A stretch of DNA of 64,000 nucleotides, taken from Hevea brasiliensis (taxonomy: Eukaryota > Streptophyta > Magnoliopsida > Malpighiales > Euphorbiaceae). Positions 35,036 to 47,605 of the stretch are shown here, piece by piece; positions within the stretch are counted from its first letter, which is position 1, and each line of letters opens with the position of its first letter. Location of the stretch: contig NC_079496.1 of the NCBI RefSeq assembly GCF_030052815.1, forward strand, positions 14,585,100 through 14,649,099, in the 5' to 3' direction. The notes under the pieces were generated by a model. The model searched no databases. It was not told the origin of the DNA and was given only the letters and a program-made list of their open reading frames with translations. The translations under genes were made by a program, and so were the position numbers.

Positions 35036-35040
35036 GAGAC

Positions 35041-35447
35041 AATACTCTATTCACATTATATTACTTGTGCGATTCTATATATTTAGGGATATGTATTAAT
35101 ATACAATATGCCAAAAAAGAGGCAAAATTTATAATATTTATATTGGTAAGTAATGCAAGGCGTTGCCCTCCACCTCCCCAAAGTTAATGGAGGGCTATGA
35201 ACATAGGCTTATCGGCTCATGCCATGTGCTACTACCACGAATTTCACAAAATATTTTCAAATCAAAATATAATTTAAATTCATGAAAACATATTTATAAT
35301 TCAAGTCACATCGGAGGTGCTTACATCTAAATCATTTTATTTGAGACACATAAGGAAACACAACATAGATCATACAGTGTTTTAAGCAGTGTAACCCTAT
35401 TGTTGAAAAGCTCAAGCAATTAAGCAGGGAATTACACACACACAATG
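35041..35447. other. Terpene synthase 3' flank
   Basis: Contains the synthase 3' UTR on its right side. No gene or repeat recognised. Confidence 0.5.
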
Positions 35448-38017
35448 TCAAACGAGAACAGGGTCCTTGAGCAATGAGGCAACGTGGTCTTTCAAAATGT
35501 GAGAATTTGTGTATCCATCGTCATCCTTGTATATAATATCAATGCAGCGTGCAAGATTCAGAACACGCTCTAGCAGAGGCATTGGAGCTGGAGTTGGCTT
35601 GAGGCACTCTTCGTTTATATCTTTCCAGGCATTTGCAATCTGCTTTCGGAACAATTTCAATACCTCTTCCTCTGAAACACCATGTTCCTTCATGTAGCAT
35701 TCAACTCCAGAAGCTACATGCTCTCTCTTTTGCTCAAACTACAAAAATACAGAAATATATGTTATATATTGCCTAAAACCATGATATAATTCAGAACTAT
35801 GCTCATTTTTATATTACCTCGTGGGATACAATGTCGTCCATGAGTCTGCAGACGATTGATGAAGCTCTAAGAATCTTAGGGTCACTGGACACCCACTCAA
35901 AGGCATCCTTTGTTGCTATAGCCCCCATGCCAAAGAAGGAAGTTGTTGCAAGCATCGGATAACAACTAGTTACAAGTGAAACTTTCATATATTCCTCCAT
36001 AGTTGGGATGTAGCCTTCGTCGCGCCACTTGGCTTCGGCCAAGTAATTTCGCATTACTCTCTTCATCTGGGGCACACACAAAACTTTAAGTTCAATTGCA
36101 AAGGCTCTTGAAATTTCGCATTAATTAATCCCTTGCTGTAATTATTCGAAATGGATTTTTCTTGTCTAGTCATCCAACACATATGTTGGGATCCACATAG
36201 TAAATGCATAGTTTCCACATATTGGGTCCATGATGGATCAGATTTAGGCAAGAATTTTCCATTTGAAATAATGGAATGAATTGATGCGTGACCTCAAGTT
36301 TTTAGGAATGCAGAACTAAAAATCAACTTTGTATGACTTACAGCCTCTTTCAAATAATCCAGGCAATATGACTTTCCTTCTTTAGCGAGATGCTCTTCAA
36401 TTTCAATGTACACATCTATTAGTGCACAATAGGTGATTTTCATGTAATCTGGAAGTGAATCTTTGGCCTTAATGTCCCACCTGAAAATTAAATCAACTTA
36501 TGACAGCTAGGTTTGATTGATAATTAACAGCAAGAAATTTCATTAATTACCTTTCGATTGCTTCTGTTAAAAGCTCCAGTTCCTCACATGTAGCATAGTT
36601 ATCGTAAGTGTCATCTAACAAGGATGTAGTGGCTATGACTTTTGTCATTATACTTCTTCCAATGGAATATTCAGGTTCATAGTATAAGCCCATCATCCAA
36701 AAATAGCATTCCACGACTCTGTCTCTTGCGTAAGGCATATTTCTTTCTACGTCCAAACTTTTCCACCACCTGAACCACAAGTTGGCTGCAAAAGTTAAAT
36801 CCTTCCCAAAATCCAATTGTACCGCTTTGTTATTGATTAGTGAAGGGAATTGAATTGATCAGTGAAGGAAATTGAACTTACTCTGTGATGCCATTTAGTT
36901 CCTTCTGATGCAGTTCCTGTAACCTGTTGAAATCTAACTTGGCAAACTGTAATAATGTTGTGTTGCGTGATTTATCCCTTGTGTAGGCATCGATATAGTG
37001 CCTTGCCTCTAACCTGGGCAGGCATTTGCGGATGGGCCGGTTCAGGGCATGGCTCACTTGTTCTGCGAGGTCAGGGCTTAGTTTAGGTAATATTAACTCG
37101 AAGTTTGTGGTGGTGAAAACGATGGCTTCATCCAATATATCCTCTCCTCGTATGCCCAGATGTGCAGCCTCATATAAACTTAGCATACCATCCACATCTT
37201 CAATCAAAGACTCCTTGAACTTCCCTTCACTATCTTTGAATTTTTCAAATTTATCTGCATCAGAAGGGAAACTGCTTTGATCATTACCTTCACTTGATGT
37301 ATGTTCTTCCAAGTTCCAAGTAATTATGGCTTAAAGAATGGACTTACCAGAGGAAGCTTTGAATCCATTTTGTCTGAGTAATCGAAATCGAAGAGCAACA
37401 GTGTAGAGGTCGTTCTGATTGTAATTGCTGTCATGATATAGTTTTTTCAATGCATCTTCTATCTCACTATTGAAATGGTAACCAACGCCTAAGCGTTGCA
37501 CTCCATCAATCAAACTCAGTTTTTGGTCAGGCTGATCGGTGCCACTCTCAATGAGCATTCTTCTCACTTCTTGTTTTAATGCTTCAAATCGTTCTTCACT
37601 TGAACTATCAATCGTCTGCTCAAGAAAATCACAGAAATAAACAATATTTGTTGTTATGGAACATGCTAAATTTTGAATATATGTATATAGGAGGAGTAAA
37701 GGGTGTTAAATTTTAAGACAATTTCCAAATTGAGAGGTACACTTATTAGTTTGTTAGTACTTCTAGTCAACTGAATTAATTTTGAGTTATATTAAAAAGC
37801 TAAGTTTACAGCAACCTATGTAAAGAAAACTTGTACGCATAAAAAACAATCACATATACAAAAGAGAATCAGTAAAAGAGATATATAGATAGAAGATGTA
37901 CTTGACCTTAGAGTCGGAAACATATGAGAGGAAATGATCCCCCCATATTGTTGGATGATAATCAGAAGAGGGACGTTTAATACCAAAACTAGGGACTGCT
38001 GAAACTTGAGTAGACAT
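35448..38017 (-). CDS. Sesquiterpene synthase, TPS-a subfamily, 7 exons
   Basis: Exons (minus strand): 37907-38017, 37348-37615, 36882-37254, 36551-36769, 36342-36480, 35818-36066, 35448-35738. Phases agree and give 549 residues, typical for TPS-a. No plastid transit peptide precedes RP-x8-W ([11 protein letters not shown], 15-25), so it should be cytosolic and use farnesyl diphosphate. Key sites are intact: RDR at 266-268, the metal-binding DDTYD at 303-307, and the second metal site D447-D448-xx-S451-xxx-E455. The seven-exon layout is that of angiosperm TPS-a genes. The product (germacrene D, cadinene or another skeleton) cannot be read from sequence. A CYP71D-like P450 lies 6.7 kb upstream on the same strand. 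Exon 3 begins at ATAAATTTG, not at the upstream in-frame ATG, to restore [10 protein letters not shown]. Confidence 0.93.
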
Positions 38018-38111
38018 TGCTTTTTGCTTTCTCCACTTGGTTGTGAGATAATTATATATATTAACTACTCCGCTGGTGCTAGTGATACTCAAAAGAGCTC
38101 TAGCGCCTTGC

Positions 38112-38119
38112 TATTTATA
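38112..38119 (-). promoter_or_regulatory. TATA box of the terpene synthase gene
   Basis: Minus strand CCCTATAAATAGCAAGG, 95 bp upstream of the ATG at 38017; spacing fits a leader of about 65 nt. Confidence 0.6.
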
Positions 38120-38120
38120 G

Positions 38121-39182
38121 GGCTAATGTACTATCCCCATGGATTTTGGTTAATCTACCGAATAGATATATTATAATATAATATCATCATGGAAAATGTT
38201 ACGTGCAAAACTATTGCAGTGTTGGGGAAGCAATGGCCCCAACAAGGCACAATCACCCTTGGAAGATAGCGAGTGCATACGATGCATTAGGCCAATTATT
38301 TATAATATTTAATACTGATTACTAACTTGTTTTAAACGTGGATGCAGTTGTCTAAGGAAAAAATTAACATGGATACAGTTGAACGTACGAGGGATTTGAT
38401 TGAAATATAATGTTGTTGGCTATGTTTTGATACTAATTATCACCAACCTTCACGGACAAAAAATTGAGAATTCCTTTTTTTTTTTTTAAGGTAAAAAGAA
38501 AAATAATTCACCAATAAATAAAACATGATAAACATTGATGCAGTTGATGATATAATTTTAATTAATAATATTACAGTCGCTTTTAGAATTATAAAATATA
38601 AATATGAGTATGATTAAAATTAATTATAAAAAAAAATCTGAGAACTGCAATATCTGCACTTGTAAAAAAATGTCAAATCATGTTTCTTTTCTCTGAGGAA
38701 AGATCGAGTATTGCAGGAAGCTACAATGCAATCATATTCGATGATAGGGGGTTCAATTAGGGTTTGCATCTATCTATACATATGTTTACTTTCTAGAAAT
38801 TTGCTTATTGAAAATCACGTTTACTTGAAAATTATTTATTAAGAAATCGTATTTTATTATTTTTTTTAAAAAAAGAGAAAAAGGATATTATAAAAAAGAG
38901 TTTATTAGGATGCGTATTCTTAATTTCTTGTGATAGACATTAAATCTTAAAATTAGCAGCTTAATTAATTAATTAATTAACAATAAACTATTAAGAGGGA
39001 GATTGAATGACTGACGAAACAAAATTAACCACAAATAAAAGGAGAACTGTGGGAGAGAGAGAGAAAGAAGGGGGAAGGGTGAACTGGCGGGTGCTAACAT
39101 ATATAAAGAAATATTTTAATCTGATACATTAAAAATTTAAAAAATATATATATATATATATATATATACATTAAAAATTTAA

Positions 39183-39227
<45 letters not shown>

Positions 39228-39572
39228 CATGACATGTGTATTGCATCATGTATATTGTTTTAAAATTATGATGAATTAATGGTAATGTTCTGTAAGTACA
39301 CGGATCATATTATATAGTGTAAAAAGATATTATTTTAAATAAAAATCGTGTTAAGTACTAAATTATTATAATTTGAATTATCCAAATGATTGAATTTAAA
39401 TTTAATCTAAAATAAAATTAAGTCTAAAGGGCAAATATTCTAGAACTAAATAAATTTCTCAAACACAATAGGATTATCAACCAATTAATAAAAGCTTCTA
39501 GAGTTGGGATTCACAATGTTAACCAATTACGGCTTGCAACCTATCCCACTCAATATTTGGGATTTTGAGGGA
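38121..39572. other. AT-rich spacer upstream of the terpene synthase
   Basis: Promoter side of the synthase, poly(T) and AT-rich DNA. Two copies of ACATTAAAAATTTAAAAAAT, each followed by (TA)n, lie at 39125-39227. No gene. Confidence 0.5.
39140..39227. repeat. Paired (TA)n microsatellites
   Basis: Two TA tracts (39143-39169 and 39186-39225) separated by a repeat of the preceding CATTAAAAATTTAAAAAA, so the tract and its flank were duplicated together. Confidence 0.85.
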
Positions 39573-42520
39573 GGGGGGGGGGGGGGGGGGGGGGGTGGTG
39601 GGGGGCTGTTCTTCAAAATTTGACCACCTGTGGTATGCTTCTGGGACCATGACAAGTTGTGGTTTCTCCTATGAGAGCTTTCAAGGCTTGTAACTTCAAC
39701 CATGGCCTTCCCATGGTATGATGGCCTTTACCACACCCCAGCCACAGACTCTTTTGCCCAAACTTTAAGTGCACCGTTCTTCTACTATAGCCTAGTTGTG
39801 GCAAAGCTCTCATCACCACACCGGGGTTATGATTTCTGTGAAATCTAGGTGTCTTTTTCTTCATTTGATAATAACCCAACCATGGTGCCTTTGTTCTTGC
39901 CACAACTTGGGTGTGGTATTTGCTACTAAAAGTCATTCTCGTTTGTATTTTTCTAATTGTATTATTTTTCTATATGTATTACTAAGTCAAGTGACTTATA
40001 AAATATGACATATATCAAATAATAATTTTTTAAATTAATGTCATATGAGAGTTTTTAAGTTTATTGCCAAATATTTTAATATTGTAAATCAATTTTCAAG
40101 GCTTGTTTGATAACATTATTATTATTATTTTTTATTTTCAGAAATCTAACCACTGTTTTAATTTATTATTGTTCTTCTCAAAAAAAAAAAATTTGTTTGT
40201 TATACTGAAAAATTAAAACTGCCATTCTTTTGATCTCCTTAAACAAATTCATTAAAAATGCCTTAACATTCTTAAAAAATAAAAATTCATATAGAATAAA
40301 CAGAACCCTAAAAAAATATCATCATTTTAAAATATGAATCGTATAAATTCATAAAAGTTGTATAATCTCTCTTTGATTTTCTCTAAGAAAATCCATTTGA
40401 CTAATCAATTTTGTGCAACTCTTTAACTTTCACATGAAATTTCGATTCAAAATTCATGAAAATCATATAAAATCAGATATGCAAGTTTAATTGATCGGGA
40501 GTGATGAACGAGAAGTCAAAATCATAGTGAGGAAGAGATGAAGGAAAACATGAAGAGTAAGAGAATAAATAGAGAAAAATTGGAACTCTCGCGAAGCATA
40601 AACTATTTGTTCATTGATTGGGAGTGATGAATAATGATTAGTGAAGTCAACATCATAGTGAGGAAGTGATTGGAAAATGAAAAAGAAAGAAAGGATGCAA
40701 AGGAAAATATAAAGAGTAAGAAAGAAAATAAATAGAGAAAAATGAAACTCTCTAAGAAAGTATAAATTAAAAAATAAAACAAAGAATTCACTAAATCAAC
40801 ACTTAAGCTGATTCACTAAATATATTAAAAAAATAAATATTTATCAACGAAATTAATATAAATAATAAAAAAATTTTATATTTCTTAAATAAGTTTTTCC
40901 CTAACGCAAGCAGTTGTTAGAAGGTACTTGCAAAATAAAAAAATAGTTCCATCAAATTTTAAATTAAAAGCGGGCCACCACTAGGGTACGTGGCCACCCC
41001 TAGAGTGGGACGGGCGGCTGTTGGCCTGTTCCTATCAACTGTCTAATTTGAAACAGACATTGTACTCATGAGAAGAAGACAATGTCAATTTTAACGTTGA
41101 TTTCCTAAAAAAAAAAAAAAAAAGCTACTAATTTTATATTAATTGATAATTAAGATTTCATATTTCGAGAATCAATAATTAAGATCCAATAATTAAGATT
41201 ATAATTGTAATTTCAATTTATTTTTAATGCATCTCGAAACTTGTAATTTTTTTATTTTCGATAATGCCCTTATTTAATCTTATCAATTTGATCTATTTGG
41301 TATTACTTATTCTAATTAAAAGTATCTCATCATTTAAATAAATAACACATAAATATATTTAAATGAAAGTAAAATTTTAAAAAAATATAAAAAAATAAAT
41401 AAAAATTAAAATTTTATTAAACAATTAAAATAATAAGAAAATTCTAAATATCCAACCTCCACCCTTTTCATCCCCTAAAGTTAATTATAATATCACCGCC
41501 ATTAATTTTAATAATTTAAAATATATTAAAATAAAATTTTATTTTTTTATTTATTTGTCTTTTTAATAAACTTTCACTTCCAATAAATTATTATTTAATT
41601 TATTAAAATTAATGAAATTCTTTAATTAAATTTGATAAATTATTAATGTGTTAGAATAGCTATTTCTTTTAATTAGTTGCTAATTAATATTAAAATTAAG
41701 AATAATTAAATTGCAAAAAGGCCAAAAAAATCAAATTAAAAAAAATTAAACGACGGTAAAAAGAGAAACAAAAACAGCATAAAGAGAGGCAGCTTTATTC
41801 TCCATTGAAAACAAATCCAACGATGGAGAACGTGCAGAACCCACGTTTCACGTGGAGACTGCATATTGGCCACGTAAGAGTCAAATTAGGACTGCTGCAA
41901 TAGTTCTCTCCAAATCTCCTTTGCCTTTTTACTAATTGGAAAATAGTTTTTTATTTTTTAGAAAATTTCAATTTTATTTTTTTTATAAAAGATAAAGAAA
42001 ATTATAAAAAACGTGTTGAATTATAAACAATAAAAAATATTTACTAATTAAGAAAATATAAAAATTATTGATATCTTTTATTACTTAAAAAATATATAAT
42101 TATTAAAAACGTGTTGAATTGTAAACAATAAAAAATATTTACTAATTAAAAAAAATAAAAATTATTGGTATCTTCTATCACTTAAAAAAATAAATTATTA
42201 TAAAACATATTTAAAAGCTTATTTCATCATTAAATTTTTAATATATATTATTTATTTATTTTAATTATATTAATATAATTTATTATTTAATACGTGTCAT
42301 TGCAAGTATTTGAGTTATATCAAATAATGTGTAGAATATCATTTTTATAAGAAAAAATTGTGGTAAATACTAAATTATAATCATTTTGATTATTTAAACT
42401 AATAAAAATTTATATGATAGCAAAAGTAATTTAAATGCAACAATTTTAAATGGAAGCAAATAAAATTGGAATTGGGCAAGCTAAATATAGACTCAAGCTA
42501 AGCAAATTTAACTCACCAGC
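39573..42520. repeat. Dispersed repeat, copy A (poly-G headed), 2.95 kb
   Basis: Starts with a run of 23 G (39573-39595) and matches copy B at 58163-60206 in direct orientation up to ACCAGC. Relative to copy B it has an extra block at about 40876-41223, a further extra block at about 41345-41850, and a 98-bp tandem duplication at 42010-42205. The first 320 bp are rich in CCATGGT and CCACA-type motifs in both orientations. No transposase or polymerase is encoded. The element class is unknown. Confidence 0.75.
42010..42205. repeat. 98-bp tandem duplication inside copy A
   Basis: Units start at AACGTGTTGAATT (42010 and 42108) and run through ACAATAAAAAATATTTACTA to the CACTTAAAAA end. Copy B has only one unit, so the duplication is specific to copy A. 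Confidence 0.8.
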
Positions 42521-44735
42521 AGTCTTCAAGTTCTTGCAAAGCATAAGGCTTATAAGTTGTGCAAAAGAGTAGTGTAGTTGCATAATTTGTCTTTACAGAA
42601 GAAAAACACCACTTTTTTTTTTTTTTATTGAAACAAAATCTTTATCACTTGTGTATAAAGGTAAATAGAATAATAATTGTAAAATTTTGAAATTTTTTTT
42701 ACAAAGTGAGCAAATCTAAATAATTACAGAATGTCAATAATTTTTAAAAATAATTTTGAAAATTTCTATATTAAAAAGAGGATTAGAGACGATTTTAATA
42801 AGAGACGATTTTAATATCATTGAAATAAAATTCACCAGTAATATTTTACTTACTTATTAATGATCTTAATACGCATAGTAAAAATTTAGGTATCTATTAT
42901 AATGAGAAATGGCAACAGAGTATAAATTGCTTCCGCAAATCTCTGTCTCATAAGAAATTGTAATTGGAGTGGAGATTTCTCCGTTGAGAAGTGAGCAGGG
43001 TAGGTTTTTCTATGGGAATTTTCCTTTTTATTTTATTTAATTATCATTTAATAAAACTTTATTTATTAAAAAATAAATTATAAATTACAAATATAAGTTT
43101 TAAATATAATTTTAATAATATAAATATATTTTTTAAAAAATTATAATATTTAAATATATAAAATAAATTATTTTTAATAAAAAATAATAATATATTATTA
43201 TCGAGGCGTGCAATGAAGATTTGATAGCAAAAAGACATTATCGTCTTTATCTCGCACAATATTAAGATCATAACTAAAAAAAAATAATCGAATGCAGAAT
43301 AGATGGAATTGAGTTTGGAAAAAATTGTTATCCTTAATTATTATCCCGTATAACATAATTGGTTTAACTTGATATAATGATGGACTATGTATTGTTTGCC
43401 AATATTAAGAGTTTTGCTTGAATGGGACGAAGGATGGAATAATTTAATGGATGGGCATTTTAAATAAATAATTAAATTACTTTATGTATCCATTAAGGAC
43501 TGTGATTTTACTATGCTATTGAATTCATTTAGATATTTTTGTAAGGATTCAAAGTTTAATTCTTAAATAGAGAGAGTTAGGTGAAGACTTAAAAATTACA
43601 ATAGTATGAGTGTTTTACTTGTTCTTACAGAGTTACGTGAACCTAATTCTTTCTACTAAGAAGTAACAAATAGTCTTACAGTGAAAAACACAGCTAAAAT
43701 TTAGGTCAGCTGTTGAATTGTTTGTATTTTATATATTAAATTATTTAAAAAGTACAATAAATTTATATTGTTAGGAGAATTTTCGATATAGGTAGAGCTA
43801 TATTGGGAAGTCTATCTGGTTTCAGATTATGCCTATATTCTATACAAGGGGATAAGCGTCACATTTACTGTTAAACCTTTTTTTTTAATTTTTAAATAAA
43901 AATGAAAAGTATTTCTGCTCGTTTATATAATTTATGTATTTAAAATAAAAATTTTATTTCTTGAAATAATTGAAAGTGTAAAATGAATCTTAGGATATAT
44001 TTAACGTAAAAGTTATAATATAATTATAATTACGTTATATATTTAATTATGTTGTTTAGTAATATAAAGATATTTGATATTTGATGTGAGGATGACAATT
44101 ATATAATATATTAATTATATTTGAAAATAATATATTTATCATTATATATAGAAAAAGATATAATTATAATTATTAATTTAAAATTTTTTTATTTATTCAT
44201 TAACACTACCATTATCATTACTATCTAGTCACACTGTTACCTTTACCACTATCCTCACCTTACTGCCACCGCTACAATTATTACCATCATGTCACCATCA
44301 CCACTACTACTGCATTACCATTGCCATTGCTACCACTACCATCCTGTTATCGCTACCATCACCACCATTATCATGTCACCGTCGTCACTACTTGATCACT
44401 TCTACTATCATTACCATTGTCATCGTTACCCTCATTTTTCTTTTATAAGCTGATTTTACTTATAAAAAATTAAAAACAAGAAGAGCTAAGCATGGAACTT
44501 CTCGTTTTAAACCCCGATAAATAAATCTCCCTAAAAGTCTCAATCTAGAGGAGAGTATGCTAAAAAGAAAAGAATAGAAAAAGCAAGGAACAAAACATTA
44601 AACCAATAGCAGTTATCAGCAAAAGCTTAAAAAAAAAAAAAAAAAAAAAGACTAAGGCCAAACGATTAGTAACTCGGTCAATAGCCAAAACAAAAATTCC
44701 AATAGCAATATGTTTATTTTATTAACTTAATTAAA
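42521..44735. other. AT-rich spacer 3' of the P450
   Basis: Poly(T) at 42612-42628, AT-rich DNA, and a low-complexity block at 44203-44440 built of ACC/ATC/ACT-like triplets. A 21-nt poly(A) lies at 44629-44650. No gene was supported. Confidence 0.5.
44203..44440. repeat. Degenerate CAN-triplet low-complexity tract
   Basis: Almost 80 consecutive triplets such as ACC, ATC, ACT and ATT. It encodes no convincing protein and is probably an old expanded microsatellite. Confidence 0.7.
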
Positions 44736-46350
44736 CTAGCAAGGATGATACGGAATTGGAATCAAGCATAGCCCAATTTTTCTCCTAGCTGTAACACCAT
44801 AACTTTCAGACATGTCTAGATGATGTGGTCCCATTGCATTGGGAAGTTTCCAATCAAAATGGTATAACAAATTTGCAAGTGAAAGCTCAAGAACAGCCAT
44901 ACCATATGCTATACCAGGACATATCCTCCTTCCTGCACCGAATGGAATAAATTCAAAGTCCTTCCCCTTGAAATCAATTGAATTATCTATAAACCTCTCT
45001 GGATAGAATCTCTCTGCATCAATCCAACAATTTGGATCCCTTCCAATAGCCCAGGCATTGACAATGACTTTGGTGTTGATTGGTATTTCGTATCCACTGA
45101 TCTCCACAGCCTCTCGACATTCTCTTGGAAGAAGTAAAGGAGCTGGAGGATGCAATCTCAAAGTTTCCTTGACAACTAATTTTAAGTACTTCAATTCATG
45201 AAATCTTGTTTCATCTATTTTTTCTTTTTCATTGAAGACTTGTCTTACCTCTGCTTGTGCTTTTTCCATCACTCTTGAATTTTTTATCATTTCTGACATT
45301 GCCCACTCTATTGCCGTAGAAGATGTCTCACTTCCAGCAAGGAACAGATCCTGAAATAGAGGTAATTAAATTGATTTAATAATTTGTACTATTTCACTTG
45401 CAAAACTAAAGGTTCAGATTTCCAAGTAAGGATCCAGTACTTACCAGCATGACTGCCTTGATGCTGTCAGTTGTTAAGGGGAATTCAAGGTCGCCATGAT
45501 CCTGAAGATTCAAAAGAACGGTGACGATATCATCTTCTTCGCCTTTGGAATCACCTGCCTTCTTTTCTCTATGTTCACTTATTATGTTTTCAAGTATCAA
45601 GTCTGCTTCTTGATGCACCTTCTGGAGTTTAGATCTCATCCCGCTAATTCTATGAAGAAATGCCAGAGAAGGGAAGATATCTGCAACACTGAAACCTTCT
45701 AGCATCTCTAAAATTTTCTGCACAAGTGGTAGGAAAGCATCCTGATTCTGCTGCTCGCGAAGCGTGCCAAAGGCTGTCCTAAAAATGATCGTATTGGACA
45801 AAGCAAAAGCCATCCTACTGAGATTGACAGGCGAACCTTCACTGGAAGAAATGGATCTGATGAGATATGACACCTCTTCTTCCCTGATTGATCTGAATGA
45901 TTGAACACGTCTAGTGCTTAATAGCTCCATTGTGCAAATCTTTCGCAGCTGCCTCCAACTATCTCCATACGGCGCAAATGCGATGTCTTTGAAATTATAC
46001 ATGAAAATACTTGCTGCCGGGAGAAAGGGTCTTTGAGCGAAGGTAATGTCATGAGTTTTCATCACCTCCTTGGCAGCTTCCGGTGACGAAATGACAATAT
46101 TGGAAACTTGGCCTAGCTGGAGGTGCATAATAGGACCATATTTCTTGGCTAAATCTCTTAGGCGATGATGAGGTAGAGAGCCAAGCAGCTGATGCATGCT
46201 CCCTATTATAGGTAGCTTCATTGGCCCTGGGGCTAACATTGGAGAAGAGCTGTTGGGTTTTGATTTCTTCCATGTTCTCTGTACAATAAAGATGAATAAT
46301 AGCAGAGGGAAGAAGACTGGGATAAAACAGAATTGTTCCAGGTTCTCCAT
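44736..46350 (-). CDS. Cytochrome P450, CYP71 clan (CYP71D-like), 2 exons
   Basis: Exon 1 is 45445-46350 and exon 2 is 44736-45350, joined in phase 0 (CTG|GTAAGT ... TTTCAG|GATCTG), giving 506 residues. N-terminal membrane anchor at about 8-24 ([17 protein letters not shown]), then the proline hinge [13 protein letters not shown]. Helix I is AGSETS with T311, ExxR is E364-R367, PERF is 419-422, and the heme loop [11 protein letters not shown] has ligand C446. All key residues are present, so it should be an active ER monooxygenase. The stretch [15 protein letters not shown] and the I-helix/heme context resemble CYP71D sesquiterpene oxidases such as premnaspirodiene oxygenase; Euphorbiaceae CYP726A enzymes are related. 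Same strand as the terpene synthase. Substrate is inferred from this pairing only. Confidence 0.93.
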
Positions 46351-46617
46351 GATGCAAATGAGTTGAACAGATACTGATTTGCCAATGCAATGAATGAAAC
46401 CTGAAACTAATAAATCTCAAGCCTATTAAGCTTTTCAAGAAAAATATAGAAATAAAAAAATCTCTGCCAGGCTGTTTGGCACAGCTTGCGCATACATGCA
46501 TCTGTCTATCCATTACAATACAATAAAACTACGTCGATGGAGCACTATTTTTTTTTCAATGGCGAAGAGTAGCCATTTGCTGACAATGTTCTTACGTTAT
46601 TACCCTTCATATAACCA

Positions 46618-46689
<72 letters not shown>

Positions 46690-47605
46690 CGTGACTTGAA
46701 TTTTTGGATATATCTTTATAAATTCAAATTGTGACCCGACTCAAAAATATTCACGCTGTGACACGATGAGGATAAAAAGTAAGGTTGTGGTGGTAGTGGA
46801 GGGCACGAGCCCAGTGTAAGAACACCCTTGGCACTGTATGGCATTTGGCTTGAACTCTTTCAAGACAAGTCAGCCAAGATAATCTCACAATAATCTATTC
46901 AACAAGATAAGTATATTAGCATGGCTTAACAAGCCAATTGAAAAAAATATCACAAGCATTGTATATGATTAAGCATCTCAACTAATAATAAATAATGAGG
47001 CAAAAATATAGCAAGAATGGGCTACTTCTTTCATTCATAAATCACAATCGATACAATTTGATTGGCTATCCTTACATCACTTGTAGGCAGGGGGAAATCT
47101 ACAAAGAGTAGCGGGACAAAAACTCACCATGCCAATGGCTAGCTTTACCAGTCTCCGAACAGTAGTCAATTAATTACTTTCCCTAAAAAGCATTAGGGAC
47201 ACAATGAGGTGTGGCTAGAGGAGACATCACTATACTTGAGCAATCATACCCCTAAAATTAAATAAATGGAATTAAATATAAAATATCCCTTTTAGTCCCT
47301 AAAATTTACATTTTACTCCCTAAACTTCTAACCCTTTAACACTCTCCCCCACTCAAGTGATCAACGTCCTCGTTGACAGAGCTTGTGCCAACTCTTCTAT
47401 GCATTGTGCATGTGGTTGTTGTAGAATATGCGATAGAATACTACCTTATTAAAAACTTTTACTAGGAAAATCCAGTGGGAAAAAATCCTTGGTAAAGGAA
47501 AAATGAGTACAATGCGCATCTACTCTGCTCATGTTGTCCAAGGTCTACTTCCTTCTCATAGCTACACTCTACTTCACTCAAACTTGCTTGGTTGTTTCTA
47601 ACAAC
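46351..47605. other. P450 upstream region and unclassified repeat-like DNA
   Basis: Left part is the P450 promoter side with the (TA)n tract. From about 46760 to 47560 the sequence (ACTCTCCCCCACTCAAGTG, then CCAGTGGGAAAAAATCC) resembles non-coding parts of dispersed plant repeats. No coding sequence or ends were defined. Confidence 0.4.
46620..46687. repeat. (TA)n microsatellite upstream of the P450
   Basis: About 34 uninterrupted TA units, starting 270 bp upstream of the P450 start codon. Such tracts are highly length-variable and could alter promoter spacing. Confidence 0.9.

Noticed and set aside
39613..40791. Minus-strand frames in repeat copy A, with counterparts in copy B
   Set aside because: Their similarity between copies follows from DNA duplication; the sequences are low-complexity, and the 62-codon frame at 40603 is a Phe/Leu/Ser-rich reading of A/G-rich DNA.
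46496..46699. 67-codon frame ending in an Ile-Tyr run
   Set aside because: It is a translation of the (TA)n tract.
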